From Ruminococcus sp. (GTDB lineage: Bacteria; Bacillota; Clostridia; Oscillospirales; Ruminococcaceae), in contig JAJQGO010000013.1 in NCBI GenBank assembly GCA_021200415.1, positions 82,016 to 146,015 of the forward strand: DNA of 64,000 nt. Reading direction: 5' to 3'. Positions 47,900-60,325 of this stretch are shown here, piece after piece. Under the pieces are notes generated by a model that did no database searches, had not been told where the DNA came from, and saw only the letters and a list, made by a program, of their open reading frames with translations. The position numbers and the translations under genes are program-made. Each line of letters opens with the position of its first letter. Position 1 is the stretch's first letter.

Positions 47900-49738
47900 G
47901 TGAACGAAAAAGAAAATCCAAAAAGAAATCGACAGAACTCCGGTAATGGCAATACCGGAAAAAAACGTTACTACAAGAAAAAAAATCCGGCCTCAACGGC
48001 AAAATCAGCCCTGACTCCGGCAGCTGCTCCGCACACGGCGGACAAGCAGCCACGTAACGCCAACTCAAAGGAAATCAAACGCACGCCCGTAAAAATTATC
48101 CCTCTGGGCGGACTTAACGAAATCGGAAAAAATATGACCGTTTTTGAATGCTGCAACGATATGTTCATTCTCGACTGCGGTCTTGCCTTCCCCGATTCGG
48201 ATATGCTCGGTGTTGACATCGTTCTCCCCGATTTTACTTACGTTGAACAAAATATTGACAGGGTTCGCGGAATCGTGCTGACTCACGGCCATGAGGATCA
48301 CATCGGCGGTCTTGCGTATCTTCTCAAAAAGGTAAACGTCCCCATTTACGGCACAAGGCTTACTCTCGGGCTTGTGGACGGAAAGCTGAAGGAGCATAAT
48401 CTTTCGGGAAAGGTCAGCCTCAATGTGGTTGAGCCTAAGAAAACCGTCAAAATGGGCTGCATGGCAGTTGAATTCATAAAGGTCAATCACTCAATTCCCG
48501 ACGCTGTGGGCATGGCAATTCATACGCCCGCAGGCATCATTGTTCACACGGGCGATTTCAAGGTTGACTATACGCCTATTGACGGTCAGTCTATTGATCT
48601 CGCACGCTTCGGTGAGCTTGGAAACCGCGGAGTTCTGGCACTTATGGCGGATTCAACAAACGCTGAGCGTCCCGGCTTTACGCATACGGAAAGAACCGTT
48701 GGGGAATCCTTTGACAAGCTCTTCAAAAAGGCTGAGGGAAAAAGAATTATCATTGCCACATTCTCATCGAATATCCACCGTGTGCAGCAGATTATTAACT
48801 GCGCTGAGCGATACGGCAGAAAAATCGCCGTTTTCGGCAGAAGCATGATAAATGTTATCAATACGGCAATCGAGCTTGGCTATCTTGACGTCCCGAAGGG
48901 CATTATTATCGACATCGAAACAATGAACCGCTACGAGAGCGAGAGAATTGTTCTTATTACTACGGGAAGTCAGGGCGAACCAATGTCCGCACTGACGAGA
49001 ATGGCTATGAACGACCACAAAAAGGTCAACATAACGCCTATGGATTTCATTATAATTTCCGCTACACCTATCCCCGGCAACGAAAAATATGTTACAAGAG
49101 TTGTCAACCAGCTTATGAAATCCGGCGCTGAGGTCGTATACGAGGCTATGTATGAGGTTCACGTTTCGGGTCACGCCTGTCAGGAGGAGCTGAAGCTCAT
49201 GCTCGCCCTTACAAAGCCGAAATTCTTTATCCCCGTGCATGGTGAATACAAGCACCTGAAAAAGCACGCGGATCTTGCACTGCAAATGGGAATACCCGCG
49301 GAAAACATCTTTCTGGCGGATATTGGCAACGTAATCGAAACGGACGGCGGCAGTATGCGTGTAACCTCAAAGGTTCCGGCAGGCAGAGTTCTTGTTGACG
49401 GTCTTGGCGTCGGCGATGTGGGAGCTATCGTTCTCCGTGACAGAAAGCATCTCTCACAGGACGGTCTGATTATTATTGTAATCGGAATTGAAACAGCAAC
49501 AAACACTATTCTTACCGGCCCTGAAATCATATCGAGAGGCTTCGTATATGTCAGGGAATCCGAGGAGCTTATCGTTGAGTCGAAAAATATTATCTCCGAT
49601 CTGCTTTACAACTGCTCTAATGCCGAGCTGAAGGAATGGAATACGCTCAAGGGCAAAATGCGCGATGCCCTCTCCGACTACATTTACCAGAAAACAAAGC
49701 GCAGTCCTATGATTCTCCCGATTATTATGGAAATATAG
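47900..49738 (+). CDS. rnj: Ribonuclease J
   Basis: Metallo-beta-lactamase/beta-CASP nuclease with 5'-3' exonuclease and endonuclease activity, central to mRNA decay and rRNA maturation. The 612-residue protein has a basic, Asn/Lys/Arg-rich low-complexity N-terminal extension of about 55 residues (absent from Bacillus RNase J1). The core follows: KIIPLGGLNEIGKNMTVFEC, GIVLTHGHEDHIGGLAYLL (zinc ligands), INHSIPDAVG-like KVNHSIPDAVGMAIHTPAG, HTGDFKVD, ADSTNAERPG, the beta-CASP HVSGHACQEELKLMLALTKP and PVHGEYKHLKKHA. A GTG start with GAGAGG seven bases upstream. Another rnj paralogue may exist elsewhere, so J1 or J2 is not assigned. Confidence 0.96.
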   Translation: MNEKENPKRNRQNSGNGNTGKKRYYKKKNPASTAKSALTPAAAPHTADKQPRNANSKEIKRTPVKIIPLGGLNEIGKNMTVFECCNDMFILDCGLAFPDSDMLGVDIVLPDFTYVEQNIDRVRGIVLTHGHEDHIGGLAYLLKKVNVPIYGTRLTLGLVDGKLKEHNLSGKVSLNVVEPKKTVKMGCMAVEFIKVNHSIPDAVGMAIHTPAGIIVHTGDFKVDYTPIDGQSIDLARFGELGNRGVLALMADSTNAERPGFTHTERTVGESFDKLFKKAEGKRIIIATFSSNIHRVQQIINCAERYGRKIAVFGRSMINVINTAIELGYLDVPKGIIIDIETMNRYESERIVLITTGSQGEPMSALTRMAMNDHKKVNITPMDFIIISATPIPGNEKYVTRVVNQLMKSGAEVVYEAMYEVHVSGHACQEELKLMLALTKPKFFIPVHGEYKHLKKHADLALQMGIPAENIFLADIGNVIETDGGSMRVTSKVPAGRVLVDGLGVGDVGAIVLRDRKHLSQDGLIIIVIGIETATNTILTGPEIISRGFVYVRESEELIVESKNIISDLLYNCSNAELKEWNTLKGKMRDALSDYIYQKTKRSPMILPIIMEI

Positions 49739-49775
49739 AGCAATAGCTCGATTCCGAACAAAGGAGCTGATATAA

Positions 49776-51746
49776 TTGAAGAAAAAAACTCCTGCATTTT
49801 TCTGCGCACTCGTCCTTATATTGCTGGCGGATGTTATCGTATCAGCTCTTATGCTTTACGGATACGATGAAACAAAATGCCTTATTGCTCTGATTCCCGC
49901 AGTTATTTTTGCCGGAATGTTCGTGTACGCGTTCACATCACATATAAATAATTCAATCAGGCAGATTTCAAAAATGAATACTCATCTTGAAAATTCTGTC
50001 GCTGAATATATGAGCTTCCTGCCGGCTTCCGTTGCTGTTATCGACGGGGACGGAAATCTTCTGTGGTACAATCAGGCGTTCAATGAAAAAATAGCCTTCG
50101 GAAACAACGTCTACGGCACAAATATCACTGACTGCGTCATCATAGATCTGAACGCAGTCAGAAATGACGGCTTCTCAATATGCACGGTAAACGACCGTAT
50201 ATATCACATCTCTTCGGAGAATTTTGAGGAAAACGATCAGCAGCTCACTATCATGTATTTTCAGGATGAAACGGATTATTTCGACCTGAAAAAAATCATG
50301 GACGAAACACATAAAACAGTCCTCGTTATCACTATAGATAATTACGACGATATTATGCAGAATGCCAAGGAAAGCGATAAGGCAAAAACCTCTGTTGAAA
50401 CAGAACAGTTAATCGAAAATTTTATGAGCGAAACCAACGGAATCGTTAAAAAAACATCCTCAAATACCTTTTATGCTGTTATAGAGGACAAACATCTGAA
50501 TCAGATTATAGACGAAAAGTTTAAAATTCTTGACGGTGCCCGTCAGATCAAAATCAACGACAGATTTTCCCTCACCCTGTCAATCGGTGTGGGAATGGGA
50601 GCAAAAACGCTTGCCGAAAGTGAAAAATACGCTCGTCAATGCCTTGATATGGCCCTCGGAAGAGGCGGCGATCAGGCAGTTGTTAAAACTGACAGCGGCT
50701 ACCGCTTCTTTGGCGGAGTTTCAAAGGGTGTCGAAAAGAAATCCCGTGCAAAAACACGTATTATCGCAAATACCCTTCAGGAGCTGATTATGAGCTGCGA
50801 TAAGGTCTACATTATGGGTCATCGCTTCGGGGATCTCGATTCTGTCGGCTCAGCCGCAGGTCTTGCGGGAGCTGTAAAGCTCCTCGGCAAGGAGGTCTAT
50901 ATTGCCGTTGACATCAAGAAAAATCTCGCAGTCCACCTCATTGATATGGTGAAGGAGGCTTCGGGCGAAAACTTCTTTATTTCCCCATCAGAAGCCGCTG
51001 AAAATATTTCTGACAATGATGTTCTGATTGTTGTTGATACCCACAACAAGGACTTTATTGAAAGTCCCGAGCTTTATCACAACGCTAAAAACGTCGTTGT
51101 TATCGACCATCACAGAAAAACTGTCAACTTTATTGACGATTCGGTTATCTTCCATCACGAACCATATGCTTCCTCCGCATCTGAAATGGTTACGGAGCTT
51201 ATACAATATTTCCGTTTTGACGGCGATGAAACGCTTGCGTCATTTTACGCTGACGCGCTCCTGTGCGGAATTACTCTCGATACGAAAAATTTCGTCATGA
51301 GAACAGGCGTCAGAACCTTTGAGGCTGCCGCTTTCCTGCGGAAACTTGGTGCGGATACGGTAACCGTAAAGCTTATGTTCTCCAACTCAATTGATTCATA
51401 CAGGCGCAAAACACGTATTGTGGCATCCGCGAAAATACACAACAGCTGTGCAATTGCGGCAGCCGATTTCAAATCGGACGACATCAGAATTGTTGCTCCG
51501 CAGGCCGCTGATGAGCTTCTCGGAATCACAGGTGTAAACGCTTCATTCGTTATCTACAAAACAGACGACACAATTAACATTTCCGCACGTTCAATGGGCG
51601 CGCTGAATGTTCAGGTTATCATGGAAAAGCTGGGCGGCGGCGGTCATCAGACTATGGCTGCGGCACAGCTTAAAGGAAGCTCAAGTCAGGATGCCGTTAA
51701 GCAGCTTATTCAGGCTATTGACGAGGTTCAGGCTGATTCTACATAA
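49776..51746 (+). CDS. gdpP: Cyclic-di-AMP phosphodiesterase GdpP
   Basis: Membrane phosphodiesterase that hydrolyses c-di-AMP. In 656 residues: two N-terminal transmembrane segments, a PAS-like domain (about 80-165, [20 protein letters not shown]), a degenerate GGDEF domain (about 180-310), and the DHH/DHHA1 module with [42 protein letters not shown] and [14 protein letters not shown]. Catalytic residues are intact. It starts at TTG (49776) with AGGAG nine bases upstream; no ATG fits. The order gdpP-rplI-dnaB is as in Bacillus (yybT-rplI-dnaC). Confidence 0.95.
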   Translation: MKKKTPAFFCALVLILLADVIVSALMLYGYDETKCLIALIPAVIFAGMFVYAFTSHINNSIRQISKMNTHLENSVAEYMSFLPASVAVIDGDGNLLWYNQAFNEKIAFGNNVYGTNITDCVIIDLNAVRNDGFSICTVNDRIYHISSENFEENDQQLTIMYFQDETDYFDLKKIMDETHKTVLVITIDNYDDIMQNAKESDKAKTSVETEQLIENFMSETNGIVKKTSSNTFYAVIEDKHLNQIIDEKFKILDGARQIKINDRFSLTLSIGVGMGAKTLAESEKYARQCLDMALGRGGDQAVVKTDSGYRFFGGVSKGVEKKSRAKTRIIANTLQELIMSCDKVYIMGHRFGDLDSVGSAAGLAGAVKLLGKEVYIAVDIKKNLAVHLIDMVKEASGENFFISPSEAAENISDNDVLIVVDTHNKDFIESPELYHNAKNVVVIDHHRKTVNFIDDSVIFHHEPYASSASEMVTELIQYFRFDGDETLASFYADALLCGITLDTKNFVMRTGVRTFEAAAFLRKLGADTVTVKLMFSNSIDSYRRKTRIVASAKIHNSCAIAAADFKSDDIRIVAPQAADELLGITGVNASFVIYKTDDTINISARSMGALNVQVIMEKLGGGGHQTMAAAQLKGSSSQDAVKQLIQAIDEVQADST

Positions 51747-51780
51747 TATAACATATATATTACCGAAAGGACGTATTTCA

Positions 51781-52227
51781 ATGAAAATTATTTTTTTACA
51801 GGACGTTAAGGGTTCAGGAAAAAAGGGCGAGGTAAAAAACGTTGCGGACGGATACGCAAGAAATATGCTTATTCCAAAGGGTCTTGCAGTTGAAGCTACT
51901 CCCGCAAATCTCACGAAGCTTGAGGGTCAGAAATCCTCTGCTCAGCATAAAATCGACATGGAAAAACAGGCTGCGGCAGAAGCTGCCGCAAAGGTTAAGG
52001 GAAAGAAGGTCGTCATAAAGGCTAAGGCAGGCTCAAATGACAGACTTTTCGGCTCGGTTACGGCAAGTCATGTTTCCGAAGCGCTCAGCGAACAGTTTGA
52101 CGTAAAGGTTGAAAAGAAAAAAATTACTCTCAATACGGAAATTAAAGGCTTCGGTTCGTTTAAGGCTGTTATCAAGTTCTACAACGGAATTTCCGAAGAG
52201 GTTGATATTGAGGTCGTTAAGGCTTAA
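51781..52227 (+). CDS. rplI: Large ribosomal subunit protein L9
   Basis: 23S rRNA-binding ribosomal protein, 148 residues. N-terminal domain [20 protein letters not shown] followed by [20 protein letters not shown], a connecting helix ([20 protein letters not shown]) and a C-terminal domain ending [20 protein letters not shown]. The ATG at 51781 has GAAAGGA upstream; the frame also runs through the end of gdpP but that part is not coding. Placed between gdpP and dnaB as in Bacillus. Confidence 0.97.
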   Translation: MKIIFLQDVKGSGKKGEVKNVADGYARNMLIPKGLAVEATPANLTKLEGQKSSAQHKIDMEKQAAAEAAAKVKGKKVVIKAKAGSNDRLFGSVTASHVSEALSEQFDVKVEKKKITLNTEIKGFGSFKAVIKFYNGISEEVDIEVVKA

Positions 52228-52240
52228 TAAGGTTTAATTT

Positions 52241-53593
52241 ATGGATAATAATGATTTTCAAATTTCAAGCCGTGAGCTGCCTCACAGCATTGAAGCCGAG
52301 CAGTCGGTTATAGGCGCTATACTTTCCGATCCGTCGGTATTGCCTGTGGTAGTGGAAAAAATCAAGCCCGAATATTTCTACAGCGAACAGCACAAGGCTA
52401 TCTATTCCATTATCCTCCGTATGTTCACAAGCGGCTCGCCCGTGGATATTATCACTGTCCTCAACGAGGCTGAAAAGCTCCACATTTTTGAATCCTCCGG
52501 CGAGGGCAGACGCTATCTCAGCGAAATCGGCAATACTCTCCCATCAACCTCAAATATCGAGAGCTACTGCAAGATAGTTGCTGATAAATATTTTATCAGA
52601 AGTCTGGGCTATGCGGCAAGAAGCATTCTCGAAGATATACAATCCGGTGAGCATGACGCGCAGCTTCTCCTTGACGCTGCCGAACAGAAAATATACGATA
52701 TTCGTCAGGGACGCGACGTCAAGGGACTTGTCCCCCTTTCGGACGCAATTACAGAGGCTTACGACAGGCTCGGCAAAATATCCGGTCCCGACAAGGAAAA
52801 ATATGTTGGCGCACGCACGGGATTCCCTACCCTTGACAGCATTACATCAGGTCTTAATAAATCCGACCTGATTATTATTGCCGCACGTCCCGGTATGGGT
52901 AAAACCTCCTTCGCTATGAATATTGCTACAAATGTGGCAAGACGCTCCGACAAGGACGTGGTTACATTCAACCTTGAAATGGGCAAGGAGCAGCTTGCAA
53001 CACGTATTCTTTCTACAGAAGCGCTGGTGGATTCAAACTGCCTGAGGAACGGCAGAATTTCCGGAGATGACTGGGTAAGACTTGCCACAAGCGCAGGCTT
53101 TCTAAGCTCACTCCCCCTCTACATTGACGATACCGCAAGCATGACCGTACAGCAAATGAAGGCTAAGCTGAGACGTGTAAAAAATCTCGGCTTGGTTATC
53201 ATAGACTATTTACAGCTCATGGAATCAACCTCAAAATCTGATAACAGAGTTGTGGTCGTCTCGGAAATCACACGTCAGCTGAAGGTTATGGCAAAGGAAT
53301 TGAATGTTCCGGTTATTCTGCTGTCACAGCTTTCCCGTGGCGTTGAAAGCCGTAACGACAAGCGCCCTATGCTCTCGGATTTGAGAGAATCGGGTTCAAT
53401 CGAACAGGATGCGGATATTGTTTTGTTTCTTTACCGTGACGCTTATTACAATAAGGAAAGTCCACGTCAGAATATTTCTGAATGCATTGTCGCCAAAAAC
53501 AGACACGGCGAAACAGGTTCAGTTGAGCTTATCTGGGACGGTCAGTATACACGCTTCTCCAATCCCGAATACAGCGCCCCGCCCGAAGGCTAA
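52241..53593 (+). CDS. dnaB: Replicative DNA helicase
   Basis: Hexameric 5'-3' helicase at the replication fork. The 450 residues contain the N-terminal domain (SIEAEQSVIGAILSDPSVLP), a linker helix, and a RecA-like domain with Walker A IIAARPGMGKTSFAMNIATN near residue 215, FNLEMGKEQLATRILS, Walker B LVIIDYLQLM and RDKRPMLSDLRESGSIEQDA-type arginine finger region (here NDKRPMLSDLRESG). No intein. It starts 13 bases after rplI. The C-terminus PEYSAPPEG is short, as in clostridia. Confidence 0.98.
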   Translation: MDNNDFQISSRELPHSIEAEQSVIGAILSDPSVLPVVVEKIKPEYFYSEQHKAIYSIILRMFTSGSPVDIITVLNEAEKLHIFESSGEGRRYLSEIGNTLPSTSNIESYCKIVADKYFIRSLGYAARSILEDIQSGEHDAQLLLDAAEQKIYDIRQGRDVKGLVPLSDAITEAYDRLGKISGPDKEKYVGARTGFPTLDSITSGLNKSDLIIIAARPGMGKTSFAMNIATNVARRSDKDVVTFNLEMGKEQLATRILSTEALVDSNCLRNGRISGDDWVRLATSAGFLSSLPLYIDDTASMTVQQMKAKLRRVKNLGLVIIDYLQLMESTSKSDNRVVVVSEITRQLKVMAKELNVPVILLSQLSRGVESRNDKRPMLSDLRESGSIEQDADIVLFLYRDAYYNKESPRQNISECIVAKNRHGETGSVELIWDGQYTRFSNPEYSAPPEG

Positions 53594-53602
53594 GGAGTTT
53601 TT

Positions 53603-54943
53603 ATGCTTGATAAAATTCAACGCTTTGCCGAAAAAAATAATATGTTTCATTCCGGAGATTCCGTTGTCTGCGGTCTTTCGGGAGGTGCGGACAGCGTTTG
53701 TCTGCTGACCTGCCTTTGCGAATTAAGCGAAGCCTTGGGAATTTCAGTTGAAGCGCTCCACGTCAACCACTGCCTCAGAGGTGCGGAAAGCGACAGAGAT
53801 GAGGATTTCTGCCGCAGTCTGTGCCAAAGAATGAATGTGCCGTTTACCGCGGTTTCGTGCGATGTAAGGAGCTTTGCGCTTGCTCATTCTCTTTCCGAAG
53901 AGGAGGCTGCAAGAAAGCTCAGGTATGAGGCATTTGCCGAAAATTCTAAAGGCAAGCTTATTGCGACTGCCCACAACGCAAACGACAATCTTGAAACGGC
54001 AATTCTGAACCTTGCCCGTGGCTCGGCAATCAAAGGGCTTATGGGAATTCCGCCTGTTCGCGGAAATATTGTGCGTCCGCTTCTTGGAGTTACACGTGCT
54101 GAAATCGAGGAATATCTGAATAAAAAGGGAATTTCTTTTGTCACTGACAGTACAAATTTATCCGATAATTACACAAGAAATAAAATCAGGCATCAGATTC
54201 TTCCAATAATTAACGAAATAAACCCATCAGCTGTGAGTACGTTTGTTAACTCTTCTGATGCAATGCGTAACGAAAACAGCTTTATTGAGTCGGAAACATC
54301 AAAAGCTCTTGCTCAGTGCCGCAAAGGAAATTCCCTTTGCGGAATCAATTCCTATCACGCTGTAATCAGGCGGCGATGTATTGCGAAGCTCCTTTCCGAT
54401 AACAATCTCCCCTATTCATTTGAACGTCTTGAAAAATGTGACGAAATTGCAGTGAATGGCGGAAAAATCAATATTTCAAAAAATATCTTTCTTATCTCTG
54501 ACGGCACAAATATCCGTCTTGAAAAAATCGAACCAAAAAAATCTGCCGACATTCAGCTTTCCGCTGAAATGAAGCTCGGCAAAAATGCAATCTTTGAACA
54601 CAAATTCCTATTTATTGAACTACTAAAAGGCAAACATTTACAAATGTGTGATATTGTTAACACAAGCTTAACAATCTATTACCTTGATTATGATAAAATT
54701 AAGGGGAAAGTCTTTATCAGAAACAGACGCTTTGGGGACAGAATTACCCTCCAAGGCAGAAGCTTCACTTCCTCAGTAAAAAAGCTAATCAATGAAAAAA
54801 TTCCGCCGGATTTCCGCAGTGAGCTGCACTTCCTTGAGGATTCGGGCGGCACGATTTTCGCTGAGGGAATCGGTATTGCTGACAGAATCGCACCCGATGA
54901 AAATACAATGAACTATCTGAAAATAACCGTCAGAAGCTGCTGA
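53603..54943 (+). CDS. tilS: tRNA(Ile)-lysidine synthetase
   Basis: Attaches lysine to C34 of the AUA-reading tRNA-Ile. The 446 residues have the PP-loop CGLSGGADSVCLL at 20-32, LHVNHCLRGAESDRDEDFC, ATAHNANDNLETAILNLARG, GIPPVRGNIVRPLLGVTRAE and TDSTNLSDNYTRNKIRHQIL. A more diverged C-terminal domain ends with KGKVFIRNRRFGDRITLQGR. Ribosome site AAGGAG. In Bacillus hprT lies between tilS and ftsH; here ftsH follows directly. Confidence 0.96.
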   Translation: MLDKIQRFAEKNNMFHSGDSVVCGLSGGADSVCLLTCLCELSEALGISVEALHVNHCLRGAESDRDEDFCRSLCQRMNVPFTAVSCDVRSFALAHSLSEEEAARKLRYEAFAENSKGKLIATAHNANDNLETAILNLARGSAIKGLMGIPPVRGNIVRPLLGVTRAEIEEYLNKKGISFVTDSTNLSDNYTRNKIRHQILPIINEINPSAVSTFVNSSDAMRNENSFIESETSKALAQCRKGNSLCGINSYHAVIRRRCIAKLLSDNNLPYSFERLEKCDEIAVNGGKINISKNIFLISDGTNIRLEKIEPKKSADIQLSAEMKLGKNAIFEHKFLFIELLKGKHLQMCDIVNTSLTIYYLDYDKIKGKVFIRNRRFGDRITLQGRSFTSSVKKLINEKIPPDFRSELHFLEDSGGTIFAEGIGIADRIAPDENTMNYLKITVRSC

Positions 54944-54987
54944 ACGGATAAATACATTTTAATTTAAAAAGAACGGAGTTGATATTT

Positions 54988-56895
54988 TTGACACCTAAAA
55001 AGAATAAAGGAATTTTTACTTATCTTCTTATTGTTGTCGTTGCAATCATTTGCGTATACTACGTTATGTCCAAAATTTCGGACAGCACTAAGGATACCGA
55101 GTATACCGAGGTTATAAGCTATTTTGATAACTATGAGGTATGCTATTACGACCTCGATCTGGGCAGCGGAGAGCTTACCTATCAGCTCAGAGGCGAGGAG
55201 CAAAAGAGAAAATATGAAGTGCCCGATGTAAGCATTTTTTACGAGGATACAAAAAATTACCGCAAGGAATATAACGAATTATATCCCGATGAGCCGCTGG
55301 AACAGGATTATCAGCGCATAACCGATACCTCCTGGATTTATTCGCTGATTCCCGTCCTGCTTATGGTTGCCCTCGGCGGATTCCTGATATACTTCATGAT
55401 GAGGCAGAACGGCGGAGGCAGCAAGTATAGCTCCTTCGGCAAGGCAAATATGAAAAATCAGGCAAGCGCCAGAAAGGCTACGTTTGATGACGTTGCAGGT
55501 GCTGACGAGGAGAAGCAGGAGCTTGAGGAAATCGTGGACTTTCTCAAACGTCCCAACAAGTATAAGGAAATCGGAGCTAAAGTGCCCAGAGGTGTCCTTC
55601 TCCTTGGCCCTCCCGGTACGGGTAAAACGCTCCTTGCACGAGCTGTCGCAGGTGAGGCAGGCTGCCCGTTCTTCCCGATTTCAGGCTCTGATTTCGTGGA
55701 GATGTTCGTCGGCGTCGGTGCTTCACGTGTAAGAGATCTCTTTGAACAGGCAAAAAAGCACGCTCCGGCTATAATTTTCATCGACGAAATTGACGCTGTC
55801 GGACGTCACAGAGGCGCAGGTCTTGGCGGCGGTCACGATGAACGTGAGCAGACGCTCAATCAGCTTCTCGTTGAAATGGACGGATTTACCGGCAATGAAA
55901 GCGTAATCGTAATTGCCGCAACAAACCGCAGAGATATTCTTGATCCCGCACTCCTCAGACCCGGTCGATTCGACAGGCAGATTGTTGTGGGATACCCCGA
56001 TGTTAAGGGCAGAGAGGAAATCCTCAAGGTTCATGCGAAAAATAAACCCCTCGGACCGGATGTGGATCTCAAAATCATTGCGCAGACTACACAGGGATTC
56101 ACAGGCGCGGATCTCGAAAATCTTCTCAATGAGGCTGCTCTTCTTGCGGCTCGCTCGAACAGAAGAGCTATTACCGAATCCGATATTGAAGAGGCTACAA
56201 TGAAGGTAATTGCAGGCCCTGAAAAGAAATCGAGAATCATTACCGAGCATGACAGACGTGTTACCGCTTACCATGAGGCAGGTCATGCAATTGCGGCATA
56301 TAACCTCCCGACGCAGGATAAGGTGCATCAGGTTACTATTATTCAGCGTGGCATGGCTGCGGGACTTACTGTTACACGTCCCGACAACGACAATATGCAC
56401 GTTTCGAGAAATCAAATGCGTGAGAGCATTATAATGCTCCTTGGCGGACGTGTTGCCGAAGAGCTTGTGCTTGACGACATCTGCACAGGCGCTTCCAACG
56501 ATATTGAGCGCGCTACGAATACGGCACGCAATATGGTCACAAAATACGGCTTCTCCAAAAAGCTCGGAACTGTTGTGTACGGTTCGGATAATGACGAGGT
56601 TTTCCTCGGCAAGGATTACGGTCATACAAGAAATTACAGCGAATCTGTTGCGGCTCAGATTGATGATGAAGTTAAAAGCATCATCGAAAAGGCTTACAGC
56701 GATTGTGCTGAGATTCTCAATGCAAACATGGATAAGCTTCATCTGCTTGCGAATTATCTTCTCATGTTCGAGAAAATTGATGGTGAGGATTTTGAAAAGC
56801 TCATGAAGGGTGAAATAACTGAAGACGTACTTGGCGAAAAGACTGAACAGTCTGAGACTGCAAAAAATAATACCGACTTTGGCTTATCTGAATAA
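54988..56895 (+). CDS. ftsH: ATP-dependent zinc metalloprotease FtsH
   Basis: Membrane AAA+ protease that removes misfolded and regulatory proteins. About 635 residues: TM1 ([18 protein letters not shown]), an extracytoplasmic domain, TM2 ([20 protein letters not shown]), Walker [21 protein letters not shown], Walker [18 protein letters not shown], the second region of homology [20 protein letters not shown] and the zinc site [11 protein letters not shown]. The start is a TTG at 54988, nine bases from CGGAG; a TTG at 54979 directly abuts the ribosome site and is unlikely. Followed by a strong terminator. Confidence 0.97.
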   Translation: MTPKKNKGIFTYLLIVVVAIICVYYVMSKISDSTKDTEYTEVISYFDNYEVCYYDLDLGSGELTYQLRGEEQKRKYEVPDVSIFYEDTKNYRKEYNELYPDEPLEQDYQRITDTSWIYSLIPVLLMVALGGFLIYFMMRQNGGGSKYSSFGKANMKNQASARKATFDDVAGADEEKQELEEIVDFLKRPNKYKEIGAKVPRGVLLLGPPGTGKTLLARAVAGEAGCPFFPISGSDFVEMFVGVGASRVRDLFEQAKKHAPAIIFIDEIDAVGRHRGAGLGGGHDEREQTLNQLLVEMDGFTGNESVIVIAATNRRDILDPALLRPGRFDRQIVVGYPDVKGREEILKVHAKNKPLGPDVDLKIIAQTTQGFTGADLENLLNEAALLAARSNRRAITESDIEEATMKVIAGPEKKSRIITEHDRRVTAYHEAGHAIAAYNLPTQDKVHQVTIIQRGMAAGLTVTRPDNDNMHVSRNQMRESIIMLLGGRVAEELVLDDICTGASNDIERATNTARNMVTKYGFSKKLGTVVYGSDNDEVFLGKDYGHTRNYSESVAAQIDDEVKSIIEKAYSDCAEILNANMDKLHLLANYLLMFEKIDGEDFEKLMKGEITEDVLGEKTEQSETAKNNTDFGLSE

Positions 56896-56902
56896 TAAAA
56901 AT

Positions 56903-56935
56903 AAAATGGGACGTTTATTCGTCCCATTTTTCATG
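56903..56935 (+). terminator. Terminator of ftsH
   Basis: AAAATGGGACG and CGTCCCATTTT (56903-56930) form an 11-bp stem with a 6-base loop, with the T-rich tract merged into the 3' arm and followed by TC. Confidence 0.85.
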
Positions 56936-56940
56936 AAAAG

Positions 56941-56966
56941 CCCTCGGCAAAAGCCGAGGGTTGTTT

Positions 56967-56968
<2 letters not shown>
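56941..56968 (-). terminator. Terminator of pyrG
   Basis: CCCTCGGC, loop, GCCGAGGG (56941-56960). On the minus strand TTTTCATG follows the stem; on the plus strand TTGTTTTT follows. It lies at the pyrG stop and probably works in both directions between the convergent ftsH and pyrG genes. Confidence 0.75.
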
Positions 56969-58595
<1,627 letters not shown>

Positions 58596-58601
58596 TTAGT
58601 A

Positions 58602-58647
58602 CTTAAGGCATCACCTGTGCATCAATCTTTGTGCGGTGCTGCCTAAG
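58602..58647. repeat. Collapsed copy of the palindromic repeat (ends only)
   Basis: CTTAAGGCATCACC faces CTTTGTGCGGTGCTGCCTAAG, the right end of the full copies, with only a few bases between. The interior is missing, as expected from deletion between palindrome arms. It lies between the divergent pyrG and cyclophilin genes. Confidence 0.75.
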
Positions 58648-58785
58648 ATCTCTTTTACAAAACATCTCATATTCTATTTTACTATTTTTTTCAGCAAAAA
58701 GCAATACCAAAATTCAGAAAATTTCAATGAAAAAACCTTGCATTTTTCGTTACATTCAAAAAAAATTCAGCGGAACATTGCTGCC

Positions 58786-58814
58786 TTGACATCAGGTTCA
58801 ATTTTTGGTATAAT
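58786..58814 (+). promoter_or_regulatory. Consensus sigma-A promoter of the cyclophilin gene
   Basis: TTGACA (58786-58791), a 17-base spacer and TATAAT (58809-58814), both perfect. The leader is about 35 bases with CGGAGG before the ATG. Confidence 0.85.
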
Positions 58815-58854
58815 AATACAAAACTAAGATAATACTAATTTTCGGAGGTTTAAC

Positions 58855-59328
58855 ATGGTTATTATTGAAATGGAAAACGGAAAACAAATTAAAATTGAGC
58901 TTTATCCCGATATTGCTCCCATTACCTGTGAGAATTTCGAAAAGCTCGTTAAAAGCGGATTCTACGATGGTCTTACATTCCACCGTATCATTCCGGGATT
59001 TATGATTCAGGGCGGCTGCCCTAAGGGAAACGGCACAGGCGGTCCCGGCTGGAGCATCAAGGGCGAATTTTCATCAAACGGCGTTAAAAACTCCCTCAGG
59101 CACACACGCGGCGTAGTTTCAATGGCTCGCTCCATGAAGCCCGATTCGGCAGGCTCGCAGTTCTTTATTATGCATGATGACGCTCCTCATCTTGACGGTC
59201 AGTATGCCGCATTCGGCAAGGTTATCGAGGGCATGGACGTTGTTGACGAAATTGCGGAGGTTCCGACAGATTATTCGGATAAGCCTGTTCAGCCTCAGAT
59301 TATGAAAAAGGTTACTATCGTTGATTAA
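58855..59328 (+). CDS. Peptidyl-prolyl cis-trans isomerase, cyclophilin type
   Basis: Cytoplasmic cyclophilin that accelerates proline isomerisation in protein folding. The 157 residues show ELYPDIAPITCENFEKLVKS, FHRIIPGFMIQGG with the catalytic Arg, GPGWSIKGEF, GVVSMARSMKPDSAGSQFFI and LDGQYAAFGKVIEGMDVVDE. No signal peptide. GGAGG six bases before the ATG and a perfect promoter suggest strong expression. Endonuclease IV follows 51 bases downstream. Confidence 0.95.
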   Translation: MVIIEMENGKQIKIELYPDIAPITCENFEKLVKSGFYDGLTFHRIIPGFMIQGGCPKGNGTGGPGWSIKGEFSSNGVKNSLRHTRGVVSMARSMKPDSAGSQFFIMHDDAPHLDGQYAAFGKVIEGMDVVDEIAEVPTDYSDKPVQPQIMKKVTIVD

Positions 59329-59379
59329 GATAAACCTCGGATTTTGTTTAAGCAGAACTCCCGAAAGGAAATTTCAGAT

Positions 59380-60213
59380 ATGTTTTATATAGGTTGTCAT
59401 CTCGCATCTTCAAAGGGATATGAGGCTATGGGTCGGCAGGCTGTGGATATAAACGCAAATACATTTGCTTTTTTCACACGAAATCCGCGCGGCGGCAGCG
59501 CAAAGGCACTCAACCTCAAGGACGTTGAAGCATTCCTCAAAATAAGCAGCGAAAACAGCTTCGGCAAGCTCGTGGCTCATGCTCCGTATACTATGAATGC
59601 CTGCGCTGCCGACCCGAAAATCAGGCATTTTGCCCGTGAGGCTATGGCTGATGACTTGCAGCGCCTTGAAGCGACTCCCAACAATTATTACAACTTCCAC
59701 CCCGGCTCTCATGTGAAGCAGGGCGTTGATGTGGGAATTGAATTTATCGCCGATCAGCTCAACACCGTCCTGAAAAGCGACCAGTCAACCATAGTTCTTC
59801 TGGAAACTATGGCGGGAAAAGGCTCTGAAATGGGCAGAAGCTTTGAGGAGCTTCGTGAAATCATCGACCGAACAGAGGTTTCGGAAAAGCTTGGCGTGTG
59901 CTTTGATACCTGCCACGTTTGGGACGCGGGATATGATGTTGCAAATAATTTTGACGGTGTCATGGAGGAATTTGATAAAATCATCGGACTCAACCGCCTT
60001 AAGGCAGTTCACCTCAACGACAGCCTGAATCCCTGCGGTTCGCATAAGGATCGCCACGCTAAAATCGGCGAAGGATTTATCGGAGCTGACGCAATTATCA
60101 GGATTATCAACAGCAAGTATCTCAAGGGGCTTCCGTTTATTCTCGAAACTCCCAACGATATAGACGGCTACGCAAGGGAAATTGAATTCCTTAGAAAAAA
60201 TTATAGTGAATAA
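59380..60213 (+). CDS. nfo: Endonuclease IV (apurinic/apyrimidinic endonuclease)
   Basis: Zinc-dependent AP endonuclease of base-excision repair. The 277 residues fold as a TIM barrel: [98 protein letters not shown] and [20 protein letters not shown], with His, Glu and Asp zinc ligands in place. The ATG at 59380 is chosen because AAAGGA lies ten bases upstream; a TTG 12 codons earlier has no ribosome site. Followed by a terminator. Confidence 0.95.
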   Translation: MFYIGCHLASSKGYEAMGRQAVDINANTFAFFTRNPRGGSAKALNLKDVEAFLKISSENSFGKLVAHAPYTMNACAADPKIRHFAREAMADDLQRLEATPNNYYNFHPGSHVKQGVDVGIEFIADQLNTVLKSDQSTIVLLETMAGKGSEMGRSFEELREIIDRTEVSEKLGVCFDTCHVWDAGYDVANNFDGVMEEFDKIIGLNRLKAVHLNDSLNPCGSHKDRHAKIGEGFIGADAIIRIINSKYLKGLPFILETPNDIDGYAREIEFLRKNYSE

Positions 60214-60220
60214 ATAATTA

Positions 60221-60246
60221 AGAGAGCCTGTTGGCTCTCTTTTTTG
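60221..60246 (+). terminator. Terminator after nfo
   Basis: AGAGAGCC, TGTT loop, GGCTCTCT (60221-60240), followed by TTTTTTG. Confidence 0.88.
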
Positions 60247-60325
60247 TTTTTTAAGCTAATTAACAATAATCGATTTCAGAATTTGTTATTCTGATATAAG
60301 TTGAGAGAAATAGAATTAAAATACA

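Noticed and set aside
55723-56742. 339-codon open frame antisense to ftsH
   Set aside because: ftsH is complete and conserved on the other strand; the frame is a by-product of its codon usage.
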